Below, piece after piece: positions 1-7,545 of a DNA stretch of 8,193 bases. Every line of letters starts with the position of its first letter. Position 1 is the stretch's first letter. Position numbers and translations under genes: made by a program. This stretch comes from Candidatus Spyradenecus faecavium (GTDB taxonomy: Bacteria > Verrucomicrobiota > Kiritimatiellia > RFP12 > DVOR01): contig DVOR01000001.1 in the NCBI GenBank assembly GCA_018713405.1, positions 1-8,193 of the forward strand, read 5' to 3'. The notes under the pieces were generated by a model. That model was not told the origin of the DNA. It did no database searches and saw nothing but the letters and a program-made list of their open reading frames with translations.

Positions 1-473
1 GCATCCTCAACGTCACGGCCAAGGACAAGGGCACCGGCAAGGAGCAGCACATCACCATCACCGCCTCCTCCGGCCTCTCCAAGGACGAGATCGAGAAGAT
101 GCGCCAGGACGCCGAGCGTTACGCCAAGGAAGACGAGGCGCGCAAGGCCGCCGTCGAGAGCCGCAACCAGGGTGAGCAGATGGCCTACCAGGCCGAGAAG
201 CTCCTCAAGGAGAACGGCGACAAGATCCCGGCCGACAAGAAGGCTTCGCTCGAGGGCAAGGTCAACGCGCTGAAGGAGGCGCTGAAGGGCACCGACGACG
301 CGGCCATCAAGTCCGCGCAGGAGGCGCTCATGAAGGAGCTCCAGGAAGCCGGCGCGGCGATGTACCAGCAGCCCGGCGCGGGCGCGGCCCCCGGCGGCGA
401 CGCCGGCGCCCAGCCCAACGACGGCGCCAAGAAGGACGACAACGTCCAGGACGCCGACTTCAAGATGAACTGA
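1..473 (+). CDS. dnaK: Chaperone DnaK (Hsp70), C-terminal part, truncated by the window edge
   Basis: This is the last 156 codons of DnaK, read in the frame whose first full codon is at position 3 and ending at the TGA at 471-473. DnaK is the ATP-dependent cytosolic Hsp70 that binds exposed hydrophobic peptides with DnaJ and GrpE. The visible part begins in the end of the beta substrate-binding domain (ILNVTAKDKGTGKEQ, then ITASSGLSKDEIEKM, a near-universal DnaK stretch). It continues through the helical lid (RNQGEQMAYQAEK, GDKIPADKKASLE, ALKGTDDAAIKSA) and ends in a Gly/Ala/Pro-rich disordered tail finishing in DADFKMN. The tail has the usual DADF block but stops soon after it. The ATPase domain lies upstream, outside the window. 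groES follows 72 nt downstream on the same strand. Identification is firm from conserved sequence. Confidence 0.97.
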   Translation, partial: ILNVTAKDKGTGKEQHITITASSGLSKDEIEKMRQDAERYAKEDEARKAAVESRNQGEQMAYQAEKLLKENGDKIPADKKASLEGKVNALKEALKGTDDAAIKSAQEALMKELQEAGAAMYQQPGAGAAPGGDAGAQPNDGAKKDDNVQDADFKMN

Positions 474-479
474 CCGACC

Positions 480-509
480 CCCGGGGTGGGGGAGCGCCCC
501 CGCCCCGGG
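480..509 (+). terminator. Strong GC hairpin between dnaK and groES; possible terminator, attenuator or processing site
   Basis: Positions 480-492 pair with 497-509: thirteen base pairs, all G-C except one G-U (487 with 502), closed by a 4-nt loop at 493-496. It lies 7 nt after the dnaK stop. The expected U-run of an intrinsic terminator is missing; the nearest T stretch is four Ts at 524-527, about 15 nt away. It could therefore be a weak or partial terminator, a block to 3' exonucleases that stabilises dnaK mRNA, or a cleavage site uncoupling dnaK from groESL. The structure is seen directly; the role is inferred. Confidence 0.5.
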
Positions 510-545
510 ATGACCCCACACGCTTTTAGAAAGGATACAGACACC

Positions 546-842
546 ATGTCCAACAAAACCGCCATCCGCCCGCTGGGCGACCGCGTCCTGGTTCAACCCA
601 AGGAAGAGAAGGAAGTCACCCGCGGCGGCATCATCATCCCCGACACCGCCAAGGAAAAGCCGATGGAAGGCACCGTCATCGCCGTCGGCATCAAGCGCGA
701 CAAGGACGGCAAGGAAGTGCCCTTCGACGTCAAGCCCGGCGACACCGTCCTCCTCCCGAAGTACGGCGGCACCGAGGTCAAGCTCAACGACGTCGTCTAC
801 CAGATCGTCCGTTCCGACGACCTCCTCGGCATCCTCGGCTAA
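546..842 (+). CDS. groES: Co-chaperonin GroES (Hsp10)
   Basis: A 98-residue protein, the normal size for GroES. It forms the seven-subunit lid that caps the GroEL cavity. The family signature is clear: IRPLGDRVLVQP at residues 7-18, the flexible mobile loop at about 18-34 with the hydrophobic GGIIIP tip that docks on GroEL, then EGTVIAVG at 41-48, VKPGDTVLLPKYGG at 62-75 and the closing RSDDLLGILG. The ATG at 546 is chosen because AGAAAGGA (528-535) sits 10 nt before it and translation begins directly with the conserved N-terminus. An in-frame GTG at 486 would add 20 unconserved residues and lies inside the GC hairpin. No CIRCE operator (TTAGCACTC-N9-GAGTGCTAA) is visible upstream. Confidence 0.98.
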   Translation: MSNKTAIRPLGDRVLVQPKEEKEVTRGGIIIPDTAKEKPMEGTVIAVGIKRDKDGKEVPFDVKPGDTVLLPKYGGTEVKLNDVVYQIVRSDDLLGILG

Positions 843-847
843 AAAGG

Positions 848-879
848 GAGGCTTGGAAGTTTGGAGGCTTAGAGGCTTG
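848..879 (+). repeat. Four tandem 8-bp repeats, consensus GARGYTTR
   Basis: Four head-to-tail octamers fill 848-855, 856-863, 864-871 and 872-879 in the groES-groEL spacer. Copies 1 and 4 are identical (GAGGCTTG), copy 3 differs at one base and copy 2 at two. The array starts 5 nt after the groES stop. It is non-coding and purine-rich at the start of each unit. The function is unknown. It may be a genome-wide dispersed octamer family or a local slippage product. Confidence 0.7.
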
Positions 880-958
880 GCGCGCCCGAAGGGCGACGAA
901 CCGGCCGCGGCCCACAACGACCAAGCGCCCCAGACCAACACCCGAAGCGAGACGCTTC
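875..958 (+). other. groES-groEL intergenic spacer with several inverted repeats
   Basis: The spacer following the octamer array is rich in small pairings. CGCCC at 883-887 pairs with GGGCG at 891-895 (3-nt loop). GCTTGG at 875-880 can pair with CCAAGC at 921-926, enclosing that hairpin. GGCCGCGGCC at 903-912 is a perfect 10-bp palindrome. GAAGCG at 944-949 pairs with CGCTTC at 953-958, just upstream of the groEL ribosome-binding site. These could shape mRNA stability or the relative output of GroES and GroEL. No convincing promoter or CIRCE element is seen here, so co-transcription of groES and groEL is the simplest reading. Confidence 0.35.
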
Positions 959-980
959 ACATCTCTGAAAGGATTTCATC

Positions 981-2615
<1,635 letters not shown>

Positions 2616-2637
2616 GCCGCGCGCCCGCGCTTACCCC

Positions 2638-2666
2638 AAAGAGCCCCGGCCCAGCCGGGGCTTTTT
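2638..2666 (+). terminator. Intrinsic (Rho-independent) terminator after groEL
   Basis: AGCCCCGGC at 2642-2650 pairs perfectly with GCCGGGGCT at 2654-2662 around a CCA loop, and the stem is followed directly by a T-run (2662-2666). Three As at 2638-2640 upstream could pair with the T-run, so it might also work on the opposite strand. It closes the chaperone block and separates it from the secretion/pilin unit. Confidence 0.92.
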
Positions 2667-2699
2667 CGTGCCCCCAAGGGGCCTCCGCGCAAAAAAGGC

Positions 2700-2728
2700 T
2701 TGCAGAAAGGGGCGAGGCTTTGTATCAT
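2700..2728 (+). promoter_or_regulatory. Probable sigma70-type promoter for the gspF-pseudopilin operon
   Basis: TTGCAG at 2700-2705 and TATCAT at 2723-2728 are separated by 17 nt and match four of six -35 and five of six -10 consensus bases. It sits 34 nt after the groEL terminator in a locally AT-richer patch, where a new unit must start. Transcription would begin near 2734-2737, giving a leader of about 50 nt before the ATG at 2786. Prediction from sequence only. Confidence 0.6.
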
Positions 2729-2772
2729 AGGAGACAGTAACGTTGGAATGGGCGAGCGCCCTTTGGTTAAAC

Positions 2773-2778
2773 GAGGAA
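2773..2778 (+). promoter_or_regulatory. Ribosome-binding site of the gspF-like gene
   Basis: GAGGAA lies 7 nt before the ATG at 2786 and supports that start over other frames opening slightly upstream (TTG at 2743, ATG at 2748), which are out of frame with the recognisable protein. Confidence 0.75.
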
Positions 2779-2785
2779 CGGAACG

Positions 2786-4078
2786 ATGGCGAAGTTCAGA
2801 TTCAAGGCGGTCGATTCGCAGGGCAAAGAGGTGTCCAGCACGGTCGAGGCGGATTCCCAGCGGGCGGCGATCGAGAAGATCCGCGCGATGAAGCTGACGC
2901 CCAAGGCCATCGGCCAGGTGCGCGAGGACGCCGCGGGCGCGCCGCCCCCGGCCGCCGAGAAGCCGGCGAAGAAGAAGAGCGCGATGGACATCAACATCAA
3001 GATGCCGCGTCTCTTCAAGCAGCGGGTGAAGCCGAAGGACCTGATGGTCTTCACGCGCCAGCTGGCGACGCTGGTGGACGCGGGCCTGCCGTTGCTGCGC
3101 GGCCTGCGCGTGCTCCACCGCCAGTGCCAGAACGAGACGCTGAAGGAGGCGCTCGCGGGCATGATCGACACGGTGGAGACGGGCAACACCTTCTCCGAGT
3201 CGCTGGCGAACTACCCCAAGATCTTCAACCACCTCTACGTGAACATGGTGAAGGCCGGCGAGGCCGGCGGCGTGCTGGAGACGGTGCTGAACCGCCTGGC
3301 CGAGTTCATGGAGAAGGCCGAGAAGATCAAGAACAAGGTCAAGGGCGCGATGACCTACCCCATCGTGGTCTTGGTGGCCGCGGTGGGCATCGTGGTCTTC
3401 CTGATGCTGGCGGTCATCCCGAAGTTCCAGCAAATCTTCGACGACCTGCTGGGCGGCGAGGGGATGCCGGCGCTGACGGCGGCGGTGATCGCCTTCTCCG
3501 AGTGGGTGCAGGTCTACTGGCTCTTCCTCTTCGCGATCATCGTGGCCGTGGTGGTGGGCGTGAAGCTGGCGGTGAAGACGCCGATCGGCTCGCGCCTGCG
3601 CGACCGCTTCATGCTGCGCGCGCCGGGCATCGGCCAGCTGAACCAGAAGACGATCGTGGCGCGCCTGACGCGTACGCTGGGCACGCTCCTCAGCTCCGGC
3701 GTGCCGGTGCTGCAGGCGCTGGCGATCGTCAAGGAGACCACCGGCAACAGCCTCTTCACCAAGGCCCTCCAGTCCGTGCACGACAGCGTGAAGGAGGGCG
3801 AGGGCATGACCGCGCCGATGGGCGCGAGCGGGGAGTTCCCGCCCATGGTCGTCTCGATGGTGGAGGTGGGCGAGGAGACCGGCGCCCTGCCGGAGATGCT
3901 CATCCGCGTGGCGAACACGTACGACGACGAGGTGGACAACGCCGTGGCGGCGTTGACCTCGGTCATCGAGCCCATCATGATCATCTTCCTGGCCGTGGTG
4001 GTCGGCGGCATCGTCGTGGCCATGTTCATGCCGCTCATCTCGATCATCGGCTCCATCGGCGGCGGCGCCGGGGCGTAA
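2786..4078 (+). CDS. gspF: Type II secretion/type IV pilus inner-membrane platform protein, GspF/PilC family
   Basis: A 430-residue polytopic membrane protein of the GspF/PilC family, which forms the inner-membrane platform linking the cytoplasmic assembly ATPase to (pseudo)pilin insertion. The N-terminal segment (MAKFRFKAVDSQGKEV..., residues 1-42) is the typical GspF opening, followed by an Ala/Pro/Lys-rich linker at 46-66. Two T2SSF domains follow. The first has TRQLATLVDAGLPLLRGL at 90-107 and VKAGEAGGVLETVLNRL at 155-171. The second has ARLTRTLGTLLSSGVPVLQAL at 292-312 and VEVGEETGALPEMLIRVA at 359-376. Membrane helices are expected at about 191-211, 241-260 and 395-418. Length is slightly above the usual 400. 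It is the first gene after the predicted promoter, and the next ribosome-binding site overlaps its stop. PilC and GspF cannot be separated by sequence alone; the pseudopilin neighbours favour a type II-like role. Confidence 0.95.
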   Translation: MAKFRFKAVDSQGKEVSSTVEADSQRAAIEKIRAMKLTPKAIGQVREDAAGAPPPAAEKPAKKKSAMDINIKMPRLFKQRVKPKDLMVFTRQLATLVDAGLPLLRGLRVLHRQCQNETLKEALAGMIDTVETGNTFSESLANYPKIFNHLYVNMVKAGEAGGVLETVLNRLAEFMEKAEKIKNKVKGAMTYPIVVLVAAVGIVVFLMLAVIPKFQQIFDDLLGGEGMPALTAAVIAFSEWVQVYWLFLFAIIVAVVVGVKLAVKTPIGSRLRDRFMLRAPGIGQLNQKTIVARLTRTLGTLLSSGVPVLQALAIVKETTGNSLFTKALQSVHDSVKEGEGMTAPMGASGEFPPMVVSMVEVGEETGALPEMLIRVANTYDDEVDNAVAALTSVIEPIMIIFLAVVVGGIVVAMFMPLISIIGSIGGGAGA

Positions 4079-4083
4079 GGAGG
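4077..4083 (+). promoter_or_regulatory. Strong ribosome-binding site overlapping the gspF stop
   Basis: AAGGAGG, a full Shine-Dalgarno match, overlaps the TAA of the preceding gene and lies 6 nt before the ATG at 4090. It fixes the start of the pseudopilin gene, whose reading frame is otherwise open far upstream through the gspF region. Confidence 0.9.
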
Positions 4084-4089
4084 GCAACC

Positions 4090-4848
4090 ATGGCACGTAC
4101 GCGACTCTGTGGGAAGGGCGGCTTCACGCTCATCGAGATCCTGGCGGTGGTGGTCATCATGGCCATCCTGGCCGGCGGCGTCTTCATGATGATGGGCGCG
4201 GGCGACTCCAAGAGCAAGATCGCCGAGACGAACGCCCAGATCCAGGCGCTCTCCTCCCTGCTGGAGGAGTACAAGAACCAGTACGGCGAGTACCCGCTGG
4301 TCACCAACGTGGACGACCAGGGCTACGCCGCGCTGAACTTCACCTTCAAGGTGGAGGACGGCGGCTCCTGCAACGAGTGCGGCAACCAGCCCAGCAGCGA
4401 CAAGATCGCCTTCGGCCTGGCCTCGCGCTTCATCCCCACGGCGACGACCATCTACCAGAAGTGCGCCAACACCAACATGGAGAGCCACTACAAACGGTGC
4501 TATAGTGACCCTTCCGGCCAGGACTCCGAGGCCTGGGAGCGCGAGCTCGGCGCCAGCGGGGCCGACTGGCAGGACATCATGGGCCGCGAGGCCGGCGACA
4601 GCAACCTGGACCAGATCAACCGCTCCTGGCGCCGCCTGGAGAAGGAGGGCCTGCTCTACTCCGGTGTCTCGGCCTGCCCCTACTGCAACACGCGCACTTA
4701 CTCCGCCGGCGCGTCCAACGACGCGTGGGACCGCGGTTTGAAGTACAACACGGCCACCAAGGCCATCGTCTCCGCCGGCCCCGACGGGAAGTTCGGCACG
4801 GACGACGACATCTCCGGTTCCGGCACCGGCACCGAGGACGAGGACTGA
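4090..4848 (+). CDS. GspG-like pseudopilin with a large cysteine-containing insert
   Basis: A 252-residue prepilin-like protein. The class III leader ends at Gly11, followed by FTLIEILAVVVIMAILAGG with Glu16 at mature position 5, as prepilin peptidase substrates require. The hydrophobic helix spans about 12-36. A GspG-type segment EEYKNQYGEYPLV follows at 59-71. The C-terminus carries SAGPDGKFGTDDDIS at 228-242, the calcium-binding loop typical of the major pseudopilin GspG. Between these, roughly residues 90-205 form an insert with six cysteines (94, 97, 125, 137, 196, 199), including CNEC and CPYC. GspG is usually near 140 residues, so this protein is much longer. It would be the main subunit of the pseudopilus by analogy, assembled in the inner membrane and extended into the periplasm. 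The start is set by AAGGAGG 6 nt upstream. A minor pseudopilin role is the alternative. Confidence 0.88.
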   Translation: MARTRLCGKGGFTLIEILAVVVIMAILAGGVFMMMGAGDSKSKIAETNAQIQALSSLLEEYKNQYGEYPLVTNVDDQGYAALNFTFKVEDGGSCNECGNQPSSDKIAFGLASRFIPTATTIYQKCANTNMESHYKRCYSDPSGQDSEAWERELGASGADWQDIMGREAGDSNLDQINRSWRRLEKEGLLYSGVSACPYCNTRTYSAGASNDAWDRGLKYNTATKAIVSAGPDGKFGTDDDISGSGTGTEDED

Positions 4849-4852
4849 GCCC

Positions 4853-5356
4853 ATGACGCAGACCCGGGACGAGAGCCGTGCGCGCGCCACCCCACCCACC
4901 TGGCTGATGGGGGTGGTGGTCGTCGCCGCGCTCATCTCCCTGGCGGCCGCGGTCGCCGCCGCGTGGCTCTATTTCACCACCGACGTCTCCGCCGCCGCGG
5001 AGCCCCCCGCCCCGGCGGCCGCGCCCGCCGAGCCCATCCGCCTGGACCCCCAGCGGGCGAAGGTCGCCGCCACCGCGGCGCGGGCGCAGGCCGTCCTGGC
5101 CCGGGTGGAGGCCCATCGGGCCAAGACGGGCGCCTACCCGGACCTCGCGTCGGATGAGGCGGGCTACGCGCCGCTGGACGTTTTCCTGGGCGAGGCCGCG
5201 CCGTTGGCGACGGATGCCTGGGGGCACGCGTTGCGCTTCGCCGTCGCGGGTCGGGCCGTGGTCTCGGCCGGCGCGGACGGACGCTTCGGGACAGAGGATG
5301 ACATCTCGGCGACCCTCGCGGGCGCCGCCAAGGAAGAAGGAAGGAACGCGCCATGA
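4853..5356 (+). CDS. Membrane-anchored protein with a GspG-like C-terminal domain, lacking a prepilin leader
   Basis: A 167-residue protein with a polar N-terminus (1-16), one long hydrophobic segment at about 17-41 (WLMGVVVVAALISL...), an Ala/Pro-rich linker at 46-62 and a periplasmic domain. The domain resembles the soluble part of GspG: an alpha segment with AHRAKTGAYPDLAS (87-100), DAWGHALRF (121-129) in place of the usual DPWGxPYxY, and SAGADGRFGTEDDIS (138-152), the GspG calcium-loop motif. There is no Gly-Phe-Thr-Leu-x-Glu processing site, so prepilin peptidase should not cut it and it may stay fixed in the membrane. The ATG at 4853 is 4 nt after the previous stop with GAGGA (4840-4844) 8 nt upstream. 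Its end overlaps the next gene by 4 nt (ATGA), suggesting translational coupling. The role is unknown; a pseudopilus initiation or base factor is possible. Confidence 0.85.
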   Translation: MTQTRDESRARATPPTWLMGVVVVAALISLAAAVAAAWLYFTTDVSAAAEPPAPAAAPAEPIRLDPQRAKVAATAARAQAVLARVEAHRAKTGAYPDLASDEAGYAPLDVFLGEAAPLATDAWGHALRFAVAGRAVVSAGADGRFGTEDDISATLAGAAKEEGRNAP

Positions 5357-5946
5357 ACCTGTGGACGCAAGCGAAGCGAGGCTTCACGTTGATTGAGCTG
5401 CTGGTGGTGATCGTCATCGTCGGCATCCTCACCTCCGCCGCCATGATGGCCTACGGCGGCTTCATCGAGCGCGCGCACCAGAAGAACGCCGCCGAGATGT
5501 GCGCGCAGATCGCCACCGCCTGGACGCGCTACTACGCCGACATGGGCTTCTGGCCCAACGCGCTCAGCTCCTCCTCCGTGCAGGAGATGGACACGGAGAT
5601 GTGCACCATCCTGGGCAAGGCCAAGCTGTTGGACGTCAACTACATCGACTCCTCCAACACCGGCGACGCGGCCAGCGGCCTGCGCCGCAACAAGGACGAC
5701 GACCCGCAGCTGAAGTTCGGCCTGCTGGACACCTTCGGCCTGCGGATGTTCGAGGACGGCTTCTCCGAGTCCGAGATCAAGAAGCACCTCTACCAGTTCG
5801 TCCTCGACGCGGACGGCGACGGCCGGATCACCCTCCCCGGCGAGGTCGGCGGCGGCGAGATCAACGCCACGGCCGCGGTCTGGTGCTGGCCGGAGGACGT
5901 CGAGGTGGGGAAACAGGACGGCGAGCCGTTCGCCAAGAGTTGGTAA
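5353..5946 (+). CDS. Prepilin-type pseudopilin with an EF-hand-like DxDxDG loop
   Basis: A 197-residue protein with a short basic leader (MNLWTQAKRG), then FTLIELLVVIVIVGILTSAAM, with cleavage expected after Gly10 and Glu15 at mature position 5. The helical region runs to about residue 62 with the pilin-type ATAWTRYYADMGFWP stretch. The C-terminal part has YQFVLDADGDGRITLPGE (147-164), whose DADGDGRI matches the start of EF-hand or dockerin calcium loops, followed by INATAAVWCWPED. Cysteines are at 50, 84 and 178. The start overlaps the previous stop (ATGA), with GGAAGGAA at 5339-5346 as ribosome-binding site 6 nt upstream. It is a type II secretion-like pseudopilin of the G/H class by general form, but it lacks the GspG C-terminal loop. 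Exact subunit identity is not assignable from the sequence alone. Confidence 0.88.
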   Translation: MNLWTQAKRGFTLIELLVVIVIVGILTSAAMMAYGGFIERAHQKNAAEMCAQIATAWTRYYADMGFWPNALSSSSVQEMDTEMCTILGKAKLLDVNYIDSSNTGDAASGLRRNKDDDPQLKFGLLDTFGLRMFEDGFSESEIKKHLYQFVLDADGDGRITLPGEVGGGEINATAAVWCWPEDVEVGKQDGEPFAKSW

Positions 5947-5967
5947 GGAAAAGGAAGGGGGCGTACG

Positions 5968-6618
5968 ATGTTCGAGCGACTGGGCAAGCGGTTTGGGTTG
6001 GGCGGCGCCAAGCGCCGCGCGGGCTTCACGCTGGTGGAGCTCCTGGTGGTGATCGCCATCCTCGGCGTCCTCTCCGGGTTGGTGAGCCTGGCGGCGGTGC
6101 GCCTGCTGCGCGGGTCTGACAACGCCGAGCGCAACGCCGCCGCCGGCATCGTCAAGTCCGCCATCGAGGCCTACCGCAGCGAGCACAACGGCGACTGGCC
6201 CGTCGACTTCAACGTCGGCAGCAACGAGTCGTCCATCGCCTTCGGCACGGTGAACACCAACAACAAGGTCGCCGAGAGCAACGTCGCCTTCCTCATGCCC
6301 CTCTTCGGCCGCGACGAGAACGGCAACCGCGACGCCGCCGAGCGCGCCTACATCGAGGACGTTTCGATGTTCTATGTGTGCGACGGCAACTCCATCCCGC
6401 GCAAGCTGGAGGACGTCCTCAACGACGGCGGCATCGGCGCCAACGACATGATCGGCTTCCCCGTCGACATGCGCGAGACGCGCGAATCCCGCTACGACGA
6501 CCTGAGCGGCAACCGCGCCTTCGCCCCCATCCGCATCGAGATCGACTTCGACACGGGGTACTACGACGTCTCCGTGCCCTCCGACGGCGACTTCAGGAAA
6601 GTCCTCAGCATCAACTGA
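5968..6618 (+). CDS. Prepilin-type pseudopilin
   Basis: A 216-residue protein with a fairly long basic leader (19 residues), cut after Gly19 before FTLVELLVVIAILGVLSGL; Glu24 is mature position 5. The soluble domain has a pilin-like segment AIEAYRSEHNGDWPVD (65-80), then a polar, Asn-rich middle (84-130) and a C-terminus FAPIRIEIDFDTGYYDVSVP (185-204). This kind of 'DFDTGYYDV' ending recurs in large pseudopilins of PVC bacteria and suggests a final beta strand pair; that comparison is from memory. A single cysteine is at 138. The ATG is 21 nt after the previous stop, with GGAAGG at 5953-5958, 9 nt upstream. It probably belongs to the same transcript as its neighbours and to the same pseudopilus. 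No specific Gsp letter can be given with confidence. Confidence 0.87.
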   Translation: MFERLGKRFGLGGAKRRAGFTLVELLVVIAILGVLSGLVSLAAVRLLRGSDNAERNAAAGIVKSAIEAYRSEHNGDWPVDFNVGSNESSIAFGTVNTNNKVAESNVAFLMPLFGRDENGNRDAAERAYIEDVSMFYVCDGNSIPRKLEDVLNDGGIGANDMIGFPVDMRETRESRYDDLSGNRAFAPIRIEIDFDTGYYDVSVPSDGDFRKVLSIN

Positions 6619-6642
6619 CGCTGCGCCAAGAAAGGAACCAGG

Positions 6643-7533
6643 ATGAGACGCAACGCAACGACATTCCTCCCCCACGCCGCCTGGCGGGCGGCGCGTGCGG
6701 GCTTCACGCTGATGGAGCTCATGGTGGTGATCGGTATCGCGGCGCTCCTGCTCACGATCTCCGCCACGGCCTTCTTCGGTGCCTCGCGCGAGGAGAACCT
6801 CGTCCGCAGCCGCGACCAGTTGCGCGACCTCCTGCTCTCGGCCCGCCAGCGCGCCTGCATCGAGGGCGCCCCCTACGTCGTCATCTGCTACAACACCACC
6901 ATCAAGATCACCGTCGGCAGCAAGGAGGAGACGATCGACCAAGGCCGCTTCGCCCTCTTCCGCTCGGTCGGCCGTGTCTGGCCGGCGAACGGCGATTGCC
7001 TCGCCGCGCCCTTCGGCTTCCAACGCGACCAGCTCAGCACGCTGGCCAAGCGCGAGCGCCTCATCAACCTCGACGACCCCGAGAAGGAGGCCTCCGGCGG
7101 CTCCAGCCAGTTCATGCGCGTCGAGGCCATCGCCCGCGACCCCGATCGCCTCTCCGACGATCCCGACACGAACAACAAGAGCGTCGACGAGCTCAACTAC
7201 GACTACTACCCCACCGGCGGCGACTCCCCGGAGACCCTGAGGTTGGTGGCCTCCAAGAAGGGCGGCGACAACGACTACGGCTTCTACGTGGCCCGGCTGG
7301 AGTCCGACAGCGGCGAGACCAAGCCCTTCCCCCTGGGCGTGCGCGCCACCTCCACCTTCTCCCTCCCCTCGGGGTACAAGTTCGATTCGGACCGCACCGC
7401 CTTCGTCTTCCTGCCCGACGGCCGCGCGAGGGAGGCGGTCTCCATCTCCGCCGCGACCTCCGTCGGCGGCACGGGCGACGCGCCGGAGTTCTCCGTCTCG
7501 GTCTCCGCCGACGGCGAGGTCGACATCAAGTGA
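6643..7533 (+). CDS. GspH/FimT-like minor pseudopilin, resembling Verru_Chthon cassette protein D
   Basis: A 296-residue prepilin-like protein. The leader ends at Gly20, followed by FTLMELMVVIGIAALLLTIS with Glu25 at mature position 5. GspH-type features follow: RDQLRDLLLSARQRACIEGAPYVVICY (57-83), corresponding to the helix and first strand of GspH ('ARxxAxxxxxPV'), then GRFALFRSVGRVWP (101-114). Near the end come RTAFVFLPDGRA (251-262) and FSVSVSADGEVDIK (283-296), matching the 'F.PDG' and final strand of that family. At 296 residues it is well above the roughly 170 of ordinary GspH; the extra is a charged middle (130-225). The start has AAAGGAA (6631-6637) 5 nt upstream. Position before a PilV-like and then a PilW/GspJ-like gene matches the D-B-C order of the Verru_Chthon cassette. 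Family assignment is by recalled pattern, not search. Confidence 0.86.
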   Translation: MRRNATTFLPHAAWRAARAGFTLMELMVVIGIAALLLTISATAFFGASREENLVRSRDQLRDLLLSARQRACIEGAPYVVICYNTTIKITVGSKEETIDQGRFALFRSVGRVWPANGDCLAAPFGFQRDQLSTLAKRERLINLDDPEKEASGGSSQFMRVEAIARDPDRLSDDPDTNNKSVDELNYDYYPTGGDSPETLRLVASKKGGDNDYGFYVARLESDSGETKPFPLGVRATSTFSLPSGYKFDSDRTAFVFLPDGRAREAVSISAATSVGGTGDAPEFSVSVSADGEVDIK

Positions 7534-7545
7534 GGAGGGATTGAC

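Noticed and set aside
486..545. GTG start extending GroES by 20 residues
   Set aside because: It would start inside the strong hairpin without a suitable ribosome-binding site and add residues not found in GroES proteins.
2671..2680. CCCC-AA-GGGG inverted repeat just after the terminator
   Set aside because: A 2-nt loop is too tight for a stable hairpin, and short G/C runs are expected in this composition.
2748..2884. Possible short upstream ORF preceded by AGGAGA at 2729-2734
   Set aside because: It overlaps the gspF start out of frame, its putative ribosome-binding site would lie at or before the predicted transcript start, and the translation is Arg-rich with no sign of conservation.
2743..4089. 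Upstream extension of the 4090-4848 pseudopilin frame, giving a 701-residue protein
   Set aside because: The extension overlaps all of gspF in another frame and is Arg/Gly/Ala-rich with no domain. A full Shine-Dalgarno sequence at 4077-4083 and the prepilin leader fix the true start at 4090.
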